Below, piece after piece: positions 7,001-16,308 of a stretch of DNA of 33,915 nucleotides. Position numbers and translations under genes: made by a program. The first letter of the stretch is position 1; each line of letters begins with the position of its first letter. The DNA is from DASPJL01 sp035628645 (GTDB lineage: Bacteria > Bacteroidota > Bacteroidia > Cytophagales > Cyclobacteriaceae): the NCBI GenBank assembly GCA_035628645.1, contig DASPJL010000002.1, positions 1 to 33,915 of the forward strand, given 5' to 3'. Under the pieces are notes generated by a model that saw nothing but the letters and a program-made list of their open reading frames with translations, was not told the DNA's origin and did not search any database.

Positions 7001-9154
7001 CTATTTGGTGATCAATAACTTTGAAGTCTTTTTCCTGCTATCAGAAATATATTCGACGACATGCAGTCCGGAATTTAATCCACCTGTGTTGAATTCAATT
7101 GTATTTTTTCCCGTATGGAAGTTTCCGTCACGTACAACCTGGGTTTTTCTTCCCATAATGTCCTTTATCACCAGTTTGCCTGATTCTGGCTGTTGGAGGT
7201 GGAATTCAATAGCTCCTTTATCGGAGGCAGGATTAGGGCTGATTGTAAAAAAATCGTCGGAGTCGGCAATGACTTCAGAAAGATCAGGCGCTGTTCTGAC
7301 ATTTGTAATTGGCGTCTTTACCCATATTGCGGCAAATTTCGTGGAATTTGCATATCCCTGGATTCTATGCAGCCGGTAACCCTGAGAGGTCATGGTGTTG
7401 AATTTGGTTTGATAGGTTGCGGGGCTCATTCCGTGGTACACATAAAACCCGGTAGTCTTTGGTCGCCAGACTCCCCCGTAGAAAGTACCATTGGCTAACT
7501 CCGCTACGTTGATACTTGTTAAATGATAACCGCTGTTGTTCAAACTGGTGACTTTACTGTTAAATGATGCAGCGCTCATATAGTGATATTCATAGAAGGC
7601 GGGTTTGGAGCTGCTTACAAATACCACGGCGTGTTTGTTCCCATTGTACTTATAGCTGACGTGGTCTGCCACGAACATTTTTCCTTGAACCACGTGGGTG
7701 TTCCATTTTGCCTGAAACTGAGCGTCGGTGAGATTGAAATAGGTATAATAGCCCTCGGTAGTTCTTTTTTTCCAAATTACTGTGAATCTTGGCACACCTG
7801 ATCCGTCGGGAGTTACCGAAATTTCCCTTGGCCGGTAACCCTGATCATGGTATTGCTTGTGATAAGTATTAAAATCCGCCGCGCTCATATAAAGCCTGGC
7901 TTTCCATTGGCTGGGCAAACCGGACTGAAATGAGCCGGATGCGAGGACTGTGCTACCCTTTCTATGCACACTTATGGTTTGAAGCGCCATTCCCATTCCT
8001 GTATAGTAATTGAAATACTTTGATACATAAGACAAAGGAACATTGTGAAATGATGGATAGAATGCTGCAAATAAACGAGCATAAGGCGTGTCTTTTAAAA
8101 GGTCATAGCAAGTACCATCTGCATTGCTTACCTGTGAATAGACTCCGTAAGGATCAACTTGTACCCAGTCTTTGGAATAGTCCGGCCGTGGGTCAGGAAC
8201 TACCGTCATCAAGTGAAGGTGATTGTTAGCTGTATTGACATTTTTCGGAGTGCCATCAGTATTTAGTCCGTTTCCTGCGCCGCCCTGTCCGGTATTACCG
8301 CTGTAAGCAATTAGCTGACCTGCTTTTACAAATGCTCCTTTTGTTACCTTTATTTTTTGGGCATTAGTACCCCAATGTTGAGTGCTTGGATCTTCCAGAT
8401 TAGCAAACTTTTTATATTTGGACGCATTAGAAGTGGATGCAGATCCTGCAGGGACAACGGCAGCTTTTGCTTTGGCAATATCATTCGTGAAGCCGTTTCT
8501 TAAGTGCATGTATACGGTACGGAATTTTTTACCATTGGGCGCTACGTGTTCCAACACGACAATATTGCCCAACCAATCATCCCACAGAACGGATATTACT
8601 TTGCCATCTGCAATCGCATATACTCCGAAGGTAGGATCTATGTCTTCGCCATAGGCGCTCGAAACTTTCAGGTAATCAATCGCTCCATGAAAATCTCCGT
8701 TTTGATAGAACCAGCCATGCGCAGGATAAACATTGCTGTCCTTGTAAGGCAGGAACATCGGCATACTTGCCTTTACAGTTGCGGCGAAAGTACGGGCCTC
8801 AGTTTCTGAAGCAAATACATGCTTAGGTTGACGATATTTTCTGTTTGCGGAGGCAATTTGATCATAAATGCCATAACTACAGCAGTCGCTTCCTGAGGCA
8901 TGAACATCTGGCGTTGTGCAAATGGAACCTCCATTCCAGGAAACAGACTGAATAACAGCGGTTCTGCTTGCAGTCGAATTATCGGTTTTTATAGAAGGCG
9001 CCTCATTATGGGTATGATCCTCGTGTACATCTTCTACCGGTTGAATCTTCTGATACAGAACTGCAGAAGGATTTTCGTCTTCAGTTACTACGTTTTGAGC
9101 GTTAGCATAAAATGCTACTGCTAGCATGGTTGAAATTAAAGTAAATTTTTTCAT
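7001..9154 (-). CDS. Secreted M23-family metallopeptidase with BTRD1-like repeats and T9SS tail
   Basis: 717 residues. A signal peptide (1-19, ANA|Q) is followed by a His-rich segment, VHEDHTHN (43-50). The M23 (LytM/lysostaphin) domain spans about 145-340. GDFHGAIDY gives His156 and Asp160, YMHL gives His217, and NNHLHLM gives His312 and His314; the zinc ligands are probably 156, 160 and 314. Residues ~385-613 hold about four repeats of ~50 residues with patterns such as YHDQGYRPREISV...FTVIWKK, resembling Bacterial Tandem Repeat Domain 1. The tail (~635-717, FFTISPNPAS to KLLITK) is a T9SS sorting domain. Family members usually cleave peptidoglycan cross-bridges or Gly-rich peptides; the fully secreted form suggests an extracellular target such as other bacteria or protein substrates. 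It is a single-gene unit with its own terminator. Confidence 0.9.
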   Translation of the reverse strand: MKKFTLISTMLAVAFYANAQNVVTEDENPSAVLYQKIQPVEDVHEDHTHNEAPSIKTDNSTASRTAVIQSVSWNGGSICTTPDVHASGSDCCSYGIYDQIASANRKYRQPKHVFASETEARTFAATVKASMPMFLPYKDSNVYPAHGWFYQNGDFHGAIDYLKVSSAYGEDIDPTFGVYAIADGKVISVLWDDWLGNIVVLEHVAPNGKKFRTVYMHLRNGFTNDIAKAKAAVVPAGSASTSNASKYKKFANLEDPSTQHWGTNAQKIKVTKGAFVKAGQLIAYSGNTGQGGAGNGLNTDGTPKNVNTANNHLHLMTVVPDPRPDYSKDWVQVDPYGVYSQVSNADGTCYDLLKDTPYARLFAAFYPSFHNVPLSYVSKYFNYYTGMGMALQTISVHRKGSTVLASGSFQSGLPSQWKARLYMSAADFNTYHKQYHDQGYRPREISVTPDGSGVPRFTVIWKKRTTEGYYTYFNLTDAQFQAKWNTHVVQGKMFVADHVSYKYNGNKHAVVFVSSSKPAFYEYHYMSAASFNSKVTSLNNSGYHLTSINVAELANGTFYGGVWRPKTTGFYVYHGMSPATYQTKFNTMTSQGYRLHRIQGYANSTKFAAIWVKTPITNVRTAPDLSEVIADSDDFFTISPNPASDKGAIEFHLQQPESGKLVIKDIMGRKTQVVRDGNFHTGKNTIEFNTGGLNSGLHVVEYISDSRKKTSKLLITK

Positions 9155-9225
9155 TGTGTACTAGTTTTAGTTCATTTTGATTTTAATATTCCAGGTGGTT
9201 AATAAATCTTTTTGCATCGATGATC

Positions 9226-9264
9226 GGGGGAATAGTAATGATTCCGTCTTCATTTTGTTCCCCC
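9226..9264. promoter_or_regulatory. Inverted repeat in the leader of the M23 gene
   Basis: GGGGGAA (9226-9232) and TTCCCCC (9258-9264) form a perfect 7-bp inverted repeat around a 25-nt loop, 72-110 bp upstream of the M23 start. G5/C5 runs stand out in this AT-rich sequence. It could be an operator or an mRNA hairpin; there is no T tract. Confidence 0.35.
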
Positions 9265-9330
9265 AATGTTTGTCAAACAGATATTAATTTTTGCATTGGT
9301 TAATGTGGCAATTGTTTCAAAATCAATTGT

Positions 9331-9372
9331 TTAAAAAATGGAATTCCTCCCGCTCATTCTTCATCCGAGCGG
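9331..9372 (-). terminator. Possible terminator after the FG-GAP protein gene
   Basis: On the minus strand CCGCTC (9372-9367) pairs with GAGCGG (9355-9350). A T tract (9337-9332) follows only after about 11 further bases that include the palindrome GGAATTCC. Weak as a canonical terminator but in the right place, 26 bp past the stop. Confidence 0.4.
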
Positions 9373-9397
9373 TTCCTACACACCTTTTTTAAGGTAC

Positions 9398-12300
9398 CTA
9401 CTGTTTTATGAATTTTCTCATTTCACTTTTGTCTCCGAATTTCAGCAACAGATAATACAGTCCCTTTGGATACAGATTTATATCAAATGTTTCTTCATCT
9501 TTTCGAAAATTTCTGTTCTCCATACGTTGTCCATGCATGTTGTAAATATTAATTATGACAGGAAGCTGTTTTGATGAAATTCTTTTTATTGTTAGCCGGT
9601 CAATAGCCGGGTTGGGCCAAAGGGCAAAGTTGTTTGTCAGGTAATGCTCCTCAATTCCTGTGGTTACTTCACAAGTATCTTTAAGTGTGAGCGAGACCGT
9701 CTGAGAAAACACGGGCGATGCATTGTCTCCTGATATTTCATTGCGGTACTCACCTGCACCAAAATTGTCGGCAGTGTTGATCGTAAGGGCAGTAGAAGTT
9801 GTACCCGAGTAACCATCACTATCAGCAATATTTACATATTCGTCACCATCTAACTTTTGCCATTGGTAGGTCAAATTTGTAGTTCCCGATGCAACGACGG
9901 TAAAGATTGCATTAGTCCCCGGACACATCAAAATTGGTACTGGCTGGGAGGTTATGCGGATAGTATCAGGCACTGGGTCAGGATCCGGAGTAGGATCTGG
10001 GTTTGGATCTGGATCTGGAGTTGGATTTGGGTCAGGATCTGGGGTTGGGTCTGGGTCGGGAGTAGGTACACTTATCAGGTTTTCAAAGAAGAGCATTGAA
10101 TTGGGTGCAGCTGCAATAATAAGTTCTGGCTTGCCGTCCACATTTAGATCGCCTGTTATCAACCCTCTCGGTTTGTTGACAGGCAAGACAAAAGCAGATG
10201 CAAAAGAAGCCTCGGTCAAAACCCCCACCGTTGAATTATTTTTTAAGATAAAGACCTGGTTGCTGCTTTCACTGTTTACCAGGATCTCCGACTTACCATC
10301 ACCATCAAGGTCGCAGATATGAATAACGGTAGCGGCAGCAGGAATGGTAAGATCAACACGGGTAAAGGCAATGCTTCCCACAGTGCTTTGGTTATGGAAA
10401 ACGGTGATCATTGTAGCATTCGCCCCGGTATTATGATAAATCACCAGATCCAGTTTACCATCTACATCCAGGTCATCTGTATAGATTCTTCCAGGATTTT
10501 CGCCCGTGGTCAAGTTTGACGGTGAGAATTGAGAGTCGGAGATTTTTAAGAAACCCAGGTTTCTGAAGATTGTCAAATTATCGGCGTCAGGATTTGTGGT
10601 TATAGCATCCGGAAAACCATCGCCGTCAAAATCTCCGGTGATAATGCCCCCACTAGCAGATGGCTTTGCAAAGTTGATATTGCCACTAAATGACGGGAAC
10701 GTCCCGGTAACAAAATCACCTGGTAAGCTTCTGTTCTCTTTCAGCGTCATTTGAGAGGAGTTGGATGCGAAGGCAAGGTCAATTTTTCCGTCCAGGTTAA
10801 AGTCACCAAATGAAGCATTGGCTGTTCCAATTCCCAAAGAAATAGGATCGGAGAAAGAGATTTCCTCGCCAGTAGTTTTGTTTTTTCTAAGCGGACCGTT
10901 TACAGACACCAGATCCAAATATCCATCGCCATCGAGATCCTCTAACTTGGGATTTAAAAAGGAGCCGGGAATCGTATCCTGGGCAATCAGAGACGTCGTA
11001 GTTAACTGCCCTGAGCTGAAGGTGTTTTTGAAAACATATGTAGCCCCTGAACCTCCTTCGGCAATAATATCCGGCTTGCCGTCAAGGTTTAGGTCAGCGA
11101 TATCAAGGTCATAATTAGCGCCAGTGAGTGCCACCTCAACCGGCGCTGCAAAATGAGTGCTGTCAAAAGAGACGCCCTCTGAAAAAGTAACTTTAAAAGG
11201 AAGCCTGTAAGTGGCAGTAAGTTGAGAACGAGTGACGCTTATAAATCCGGAAGCTGTTCCTGCGGGAACCTCGATTGTAAGTTCCGTCTTGGCTGCGGTA
11301 AGCACCTTTGCTTGTATACCTCCAACCTTTACGTGATTTTCCAATGTATTTGTGGAGAAATGATCTCCACTGATGGTCACCGTTGTGCCTACCCCGCCAA
11401 CCAAAGGCGAAACGCCTGAGATAGTTATAGCAGGGGCATGAATATTCTTATTTTCTAAAATTGAGATCCTTTCCGGAGCAACATTGCTGATGCCTACAAT
11501 TATATCAGGTTTATGATCGCCGTTTAGATCAGCAACCCTGGGAGCAGTTGGATATGTCGAATTACCTGCTAGTTGGATGGGGTAAGGTGGAATAAAAGCA
11601 GTGGCATCAAAAGTACCACCGGTATAAATATTCTCAAAAATTCCCAGGTCCCCATCATCCGTGGCAACAATGTCAGATTTGCCATCACCATTGACATCAG
11701 CTATGCTCATTCCTCCATAATTACCCAGTTCTGATGGAATTACAACCTCTGTGGCAAAGTCGTCAACGCTTAATTCTCCTGAGGAGTAGGTGTTCAAGCG
11801 GATGTAGATATTAGACCCTTTTTTCCAGACAAGATCCTTCTTACCATCCCCGTTGAAATCTTCCGCCTGCAAAGAATAATTGTATTGACCTGTGCTAATT
11901 GAACCTATATCGGTGAGCTCGAAAACACCAGGTTTTGAACTGTTCTTGATGATAGAAAATCTACTTCCGAAACTATTGCTTGCCAATATTTCAGGTTTGC
12001 CGTCATTATCCAGGTCTGCGATACTTACACTTTTCAGGGCATCAACAGTTGCCTTGAAATATCCGACGGATACGCAAAACTCAATATTGCCAGGTGTACT
12101 CAGGTTCTGTACGATCCAGAAATCCGTAGCTGCGCTGCTTGATCCCTCACCACCAACCAATTCTGCCCGGCCGTCACCATCAATATCCGCAACCAGGTAA
12201 GGGGGCGTTTCATCCGTGAGACCCTTTACATACTCAGGGGCTTCAAAGGCAATATTTCCAGGCGTACTGATGTTTCGGAGGGTTGCAAAAGAGGCATTTC

Positions 12301-13486
12301 CAAATTTTAATCCGACCGAAGTCACCGCGTCTAACTTTCCATCGCCATCCAGGTCATTAAAAGAAAGTCCGGCCCCGTTGGTAGAGGTACCCGCAGTGGT
12401 AAGCCTGACTTTAGGAGCAAATGAAGATTCGGAAATGTCACCTCCAAGACCTAGGTTTCGGTAAATATCAATTGCATTGGCTTCGTTATTGGCCACTGCC
12501 AGATCACTCCAGCCATCCCCATCGACGTCTGCCACAGAAAGTCCTTCAATACCAAAGGATAGGGCGATATCGACCTTTGGGCTGAACGATGATGGAATAA
12601 TCCTTCCGCCACCCGTAAAAGTAGGATTAAAGGGTTTTTCAGTTCGGCTGATGCCGCCATCCGTTTTGTTGAGGACCGTAATAGGACCGTAAGTAGCGCC
12701 GACCGGCACTATCGCTACAATTTGAACTGAAGTTGCAGAAGTAATAGATGCGCGGATAGTGCCAAAATAAACTTCGTTTTCCGCTACGGACGGGCCAAAG
12801 TTGGAACCGCTAATGGTTACTGATGTTACTCCCGGATTACCGGAATCAGGCGAAAAAGAAGTGATAATGGGAGCAGGGGAAAGCGTTCTTTGCTCCATAA
12901 TAACATTGTCCAAACCTATAGTATAATTTGCATCTGTTGCATAGCTCCCACGGATTTCAATAGAAGTGATGTTAGCGAGTACTTGCATGATTTGCGACCT
13001 TGAGGCTAAAACTCCCGTAGTTGTATTTATAAGCCAGCCTTGTGTCTCATCGAGTTTTACAGAGTAAGAAGTCCAGTCTGGAGCTATGGCTGGTTTCTCG
13101 GGAAATGCGTAAACGATCGCCGTACTTCCACTTTCGATCCTGATGTCCCCATAGGCATTGGATGACGTGCCGGCTTGAGATTGCTGAAGATTAAACCGAA
13201 GATCCTTGTCTAGCGAGAAGGCCACCTGATTCCCTAGAAACTTAGCAGGGGCAAACCATGATTGAACAGTTACCGCGGTATTGGACGAAAAAGTTGCACT
13301 AACATATCCTCCGGGATTTCCATTGGTACTTTGGTAATTTACTGGCAGGGAAGTGGCTGAGTTAAAGAAGGTCCAACCATCGGCATCGGTATCAAATGTG
13401 CTTGTTATTTGTGCCTTTGTTATTAGTACATTGAGTAAAAAAAATGTGATAAATACGCTTGTTTTTAAATTAAATAACATCTTCAT
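9398..13486 (-). CDS. Giant secreted protein with two IPT/TIG + FG-GAP propeller units and T9SS tail
   Basis: 1362 residues. A signal peptide (1-25) is followed by a laminin-B/jellyroll-like domain (~27-200), an IPT/TIG domain (205-290), seven FG-GAP/VCBS repeats with Ca-loop motifs such as DVDGDGWSDL (~300-680), a second IPT/TIG (685-768) and seven more repeats (~775-1138). Then come a Pro-Asp linker (1141-1174), an Ig-like domain (~1177-1270) and a T9SS tail (FALWPNPAID to RKFIKQ). I count 14 DxDxDG-type loops, 7 plus 7, which suggests two complete seven-bladed integrin-like propellers. One loop has DLNGDHKPD, with His for the usual Gly. No catalytic domain is visible; the likely role is Ca-dependent surface adhesion or binding. 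It lies 170 bp downstream of the hybrid kinase gene on the same strand, separated by a possible terminator. Confidence 0.88.
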   Translation of the reverse strand: MKMLFNLKTSVFITFFLLNVLITKAQITSTFDTDADGWTFFNSATSLPVNYQSTNGNPGGYVSATFSSNTAVTVQSWFAPAKFLGNQVAFSLDKDLRFNLQQSQAGTSSNAYGDIRIESGSTAIVYAFPEKPAIAPDWTSYSVKLDETQGWLINTTTGVLASRSQIMQVLANITSIEIRGSYATDANYTIGLDNVIMEQRTLSPAPIITSFSPDSGNPGVTSVTISGSNFGPSVAENEVYFGTIRASITSATSVQIVAIVPVGATYGPITVLNKTDGGISRTEKPFNPTFTGGGRIIPSSFSPKVDIALSFGIEGLSVADVDGDGWSDLAVANNEANAIDIYRNLGLGGDISESSFAPKVRLTTAGTSTNGAGLSFNDLDGDGKLDAVTSVGLKFGNASFATLRNISTPGNIAFEAPEYVKGLTDETPPYLVADIDGDGRAELVGGEGSSSAATDFWIVQNLSTPGNIEFCVSVGYFKATVDALKSVSIADLDNDGKPEILASNSFGSRFSIIKNSSKPGVFELTDIGSISTGQYNYSLQAEDFNGDGKKDLVWKKGSNIYIRLNTYSSGELSVDDFATEVVIPSELGNYGGMSIADVNGDGKSDIVATDDGDLGIFENIYTGGTFDATAFIPPYPIQLAGNSTYPTAPRVADLNGDHKPDIIVGISNVAPERISILENKNIHAPAITISGVSPLVGGVGTTVTISGDHFSTNTLENHVKVGGIQAKVLTAAKTELTIEVPAGTASGFISVTRSQLTATYRLPFKVTFSEGVSFDSTHFAAPVEVALTGANYDLDIADLNLDGKPDIIAEGGSGATYVFKNTFSSGQLTTTSLIAQDTIPGSFLNPKLEDLDGDGYLDLVSVNGPLRKNKTTGEEISFSDPISLGIGTANASFGDFNLDGKIDLAFASNSSQMTLKENRSLPGDFVTGTFPSFSGNINFAKPSASGGIITGDFDGDGFPDAITTNPDADNLTIFRNLGFLKISDSQFSPSNLTTGENPGRIYTDDLDVDGKLDLVIYHNTGANATMITVFHNQSTVGSIAFTRVDLTIPAAATVIHICDLDGDGKSEILVNSESSNQVFILKNNSTVGVLTEASFASAFVLPVNKPRGLITGDLNVDGKPELIIAAAPNSMLFFENLISVPTPDPDPTPDPDPNPTPDPDPNPDPTPDPDPVPDTIRITSQPVPILMCPGTNAIFTVVASGTTNLTYQWQKLDGDEYVNIADSDGYSGTTSTALTINTADNFGAGEYRNEISGDNASPVFSQTVSLTLKDTCEVTTGIEEHYLTNNFALWPNPAIDRLTIKRISSKQLPVIINIYNMHGQRMENRNFRKDEETFDINLYPKGLYYLLLKFGDKSEMRKFIKQ
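9965..10066 (-). repeat. 6-bp-period tandem repeat encoding the Pro-Asp linker
   Basis: This in-frame minisatellite within the FG-GAP protein gene encodes about 34 residues of alternating Pro-Asp, Pro-Thr and Pro-Asn dipeptides. On the plus strand it reads as variants of GGATCT and GGGTCA. Such repeats change length by slippage without breaking the frame, so linker length may vary between strains. Confidence 0.85.
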
Positions 13487-13550
13487 GTGGATTAAATATT
13501 TTTAGATATTAACCAAACTCACCTTTATTAACTGTGACCAGAACCATAGT

Positions 13551-13572
13551 AAAAGCTGCTTAAATAGCTTTT
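13551..13572 (-). terminator. Possible terminator after the hybrid kinase gene
   Basis: AAAAGCT and AGCTTTT form a 7-bp stem with an 8-nt loop. On the minus strand the stem ends in TTTT. It lies 85 bp past the kinase stop and 65 bp before the next minus-strand gene start. Confidence 0.45.
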
Positions 13573-13656
13573 GCTTTAATGGACAAATCTGAGAAAGAGT
13601 TAGTAGTTGATGTTATAAGCAATGTAACAGATCTTTGCTCTTATGTAACATAGAAG

Positions 13657-16308
13657 CTAAAGCGTTGATTTAGAGGAAAGTTTTTGGGAACAATATGCCG
13701 AAGGAGGTGTTCCGTACTGCTCTTTAAAAGATTTGGTAAAATAGGAGAGACTGCTGAATCCTACCTGGTAAGCGATCTGGGAAACGTTGTCCTGGCCTTT
13801 TTCAATCATTTCGGCAGCACGTTTTAGTCGTACCGATCTAACAAATTCGGTTGTAGACATATCTGTGAGGGCTTTCAACTTCCTATGCAACTGCATGCGG
13901 CTGATGCCTAATTCATCCTGAAGCTGTTCTACGGTAAAATCATGTTTTGATAGGTGCGGTTCGATTGCCCCCATCAGCTTCTGTAAGAATCTTTCATCGG
14001 CACTGGCACCTTCCCAGGCAGAAGTTTTTAGCAAAATGGTCCGGCTGAACTGCTCTTTAAGTTTTTTACGCAGGGCAACCAGGTTATTAGAAACAGTAAG
14101 TAATTCTTTAGGTTGAAAAGGCTTCGCCAGGTAATAGTCAGCGCCAATCTCTAAACCCTCCAGTTTACTGTCCAGATCTGCCTTGGCAGTGAGAAGTATA
14201 ATTGGAATGTGACAAGTAATTTCCTCTGTTTTAAGGTTTTTACACAAGTCTAGCCCATCCATAACCGGCATCATAATATCGCTGATGACAACGTCAGGCA
14301 ACTCTTCCCTGGCCAGATCGCAGCCTTCTTTGCCGTCACTGGCTTTCAGTACATCAAAATCCTCTGACAAGATTTTAATAATATAATTTCTAAGCTCGTC
14401 ATTATCTTCGACCACAAGAGCTACTGGTTTTCTTTCTGTTGTACCGAATGGGTTAACTTTTTGTCGGGATTCTACCTGGGTTGCTAAGTTGTTCGAATTT
14501 TTATTTGCTTTAGAGATTTGCTCCGCTTGTTTGACAGGTAACTTTAATGTAAAACAGTTTCCATGCTCTTTGCAACTTTTTACAGTAAGGTCACCTTCAT
14601 GCAATTGGGCCAGTTCCTTTGCCAGGGCCAGCCCGATTCCTGATCCGTCATATTCTTTGTGATCATTTTGATAGAAACGGTCAAAGATCTTTTCAAGCAG
14701 ATCAGCAGGAATTTCATTTCCAGTATTGACGACAGAAATTTCAAACCGATCATTTACCTGATTTGCATTAATGACAACCTTTCCACCAGCAGGAGTATAT
14801 TTAAAGGCGTTTGAAAGCAAGTTCATCAAAATGGTTTCGATCTTCATTACATCGAATTCCATTGTAAGTGAGTCGTCCGGAATATGGATTTGAAATTGTA
14901 TGTCGCGTTGCCTTGCCAGTGCCTGAAAACCTGCGGCTGTAGAACGGGTGATGGAAAAGATGTCTTCATAAGATGCGTCCAGATGGAGCATTCCTTCGTC
15001 CAGCCTGGCCAGCTCGAGCAAATCGTTAATAAGTTTGAGCAACTTGCCAGCATTGGATTTCATCATCTTCAGTTGTTCCTTTTCCTCTTCAATGGATTCC
15101 TTGTTAATCATCTCCTCTAACGGACCCAGGATAAGGGTGAGGGGAGTACGAAACTCGTGCGAGATGTTGACAAAGAACCTGGATTTAACTTTATCAAGCT
15201 CCTTTATTTTCTCCGCCTCCAGCCTCGTGACCATAGCCTTGAGCTTTTCATCTTCTGCACGGGCTTTTATTATTTTATTGGAACAAAGGGCTGCAATGGT
15301 ATTGAGAATATTAAGGTGCGACTGGTTAAAGTAGTTCTTCTGGCTATGCTCAGAATCTATTATACCAATTACTTTATCATTATAGATAATGGGAACAGTT
15401 ATTTCAGAATATCGGATGTCATCGTCCACAATATACCGAGGGTCTTTCGTAGTGTCATTAATAATTTCTGCTTGCCCTGATTGCGCTACTGAGCCAACGA
15501 TTCCTTGCCCCAGAGGTATTTCTATTAAATTAACAATCTCGTATTCTTTAGGGTTTTTAGAGCCATAAGCCGCTTTCTGTATCAAGGTGTTACGCTCTTC
15601 ATCCAGCATATAGATGACGCAGTCTTCGAAATCCAGATTGGCAATACAATTTTTCGCAATGTCCCAAAGGATCTCATCCTCGGTATTCTTTCCGTAGAGG
15701 GAAGTGGAAAAATAATTGATCGTTTTTTCGATCTCATTCGCAGTGCTAATGAGCTTCTCGTTATTAATGTTCTGCTTGGCATACAGAAAGAAATAGAAAA
15801 GGGCGATAATTATAGAACAAAAGAAAGTGGTAAACAGATTGCCGTAATAATAGTTCAATTGTTCGTCTGGCGGAAGGCTTACGTGAAAGAGACTATAGTC
15901 TGTAACTTCCAGCAGCAGGAGGGAGGAGACCGTCAGCAGAACGGAAAATATCAAACTTCTTTTTTCGGTAACATCGAATACCAGAACTGAACCGAAGAGG
16001 ATAGGCAGGTACGACAAATGGTCGCCCGTTCCTCTACCAAAGGTCGAGGCGGTTATAAAGATATATACATGTGCGCTTATCAGTAGAATATATCGTGCTA
16101 ATCGGTGATACTTCTTGTTCAGCACGATCACTGAAATAAAAATTGCGATAGCCCCAATGGAAACAGGAGATAAAAAACTTAGTTCACCAGAGAAAATGAA
16201 AATGTACGGGAGGGTGGAAAGTATAGCCAGAAAGCTGAAGAGGTAAATAAGCCGCAACCTTCTATGATGCTCAAAAGAAACTTTATTTTCAGATAGAGGT
16301 TTGGTCAT
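13657..16308 (-). CDS. Hybrid histidine kinase / response regulator with AraC-type output
   Basis: 883 residues. About six membrane helices lie in residues 18-177, then a GAF domain (~205-345), a coiled linker, HisKA with the H-box FFVNISHEFRTPL (phospho-His384), and HATPase_c with an N box NLLSNAFKY and G boxes up to GSGIGLALAKEL (~485-590). A receiver domain (~628-745) has phospho-Asp677 in VVISDIMMPVMDG and Lys729, and an AraC-type HTH spans ~775-873 (ISRMQLHRKLKALTD, IAYQVGFSSLSYFTKSFKEQ, PSAYC). One polypeptide thus senses, relays phosphate and binds DNA, at the membrane. Unlike classical Bacteroides hybrid two-component regulators, it has no large periplasmic propeller; sensing would be through the membrane helices or the cytoplasmic GAF. 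The nearest likely target is the FG-GAP gene downstream. Confidence 0.95.
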   Translation of the reverse strand: MTKPLSENKVSFEHHRRLRLIYLFSFLAILSTLPYIFIFSGELSFLSPVSIGAIAIFISVIVLNKKYHRLARYILLISAHVYIFITASTFGRGTGDHLSYLPILFGSVLVFDVTEKRSLIFSVLLTVSSLLLLEVTDYSLFHVSLPPDEQLNYYYGNLFTTFFCSIIIALFYFFLYAKQNINNEKLISTANEIEKTINYFSTSLYGKNTEDEILWDIAKNCIANLDFEDCVIYMLDEERNTLIQKAAYGSKNPKEYEIVNLIEIPLGQGIVGSVAQSGQAEIINDTTKDPRYIVDDDIRYSEITVPIIYNDKVIGIIDSEHSQKNYFNQSHLNILNTIAALCSNKIIKARAEDEKLKAMVTRLEAEKIKELDKVKSRFFVNISHEFRTPLTLILGPLEEMINKESIEEEKEQLKMMKSNAGKLLKLINDLLELARLDEGMLHLDASYEDIFSITRSTAAGFQALARQRDIQFQIHIPDDSLTMEFDVMKIETILMNLLSNAFKYTPAGGKVVINANQVNDRFEISVVNTGNEIPADLLEKIFDRFYQNDHKEYDGSGIGLALAKELAQLHEGDLTVKSCKEHGNCFTLKLPVKQAEQISKANKNSNNLATQVESRQKVNPFGTTERKPVALVVEDNDELRNYIIKILSEDFDVLKASDGKEGCDLAREELPDVVISDIMMPVMDGLDLCKNLKTEEITCHIPIILLTAKADLDSKLEGLEIGADYYLAKPFQPKELLTVSNNLVALRKKLKEQFSRTILLKTSAWEGASADERFLQKLMGAIEPHLSKHDFTVEQLQDELGISRMQLHRKLKALTDMSTTEFVRSVRLKRAAEMIEKGQDNVSQIAYQVGFSSLSYFTKSFKEQYGTPPSAYCSQKLSSKSTL

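Noticed and set aside
6840..7379. Plus-strand open frame of 179 codons
   Set aside because: It lies largely antisense to the T9SS tail of the M23 protein, has a Cys/Trp/Phe-rich unnatural composition, and spans the terminator at 6946-6968.
9954..10322. Plus-strand Gly-Ser-repeat open frame
   Set aside because: This is the complement of the Pro-Asp linker repeat in the FG-GAP gene; low-complexity repeats give long open frames on both strands.
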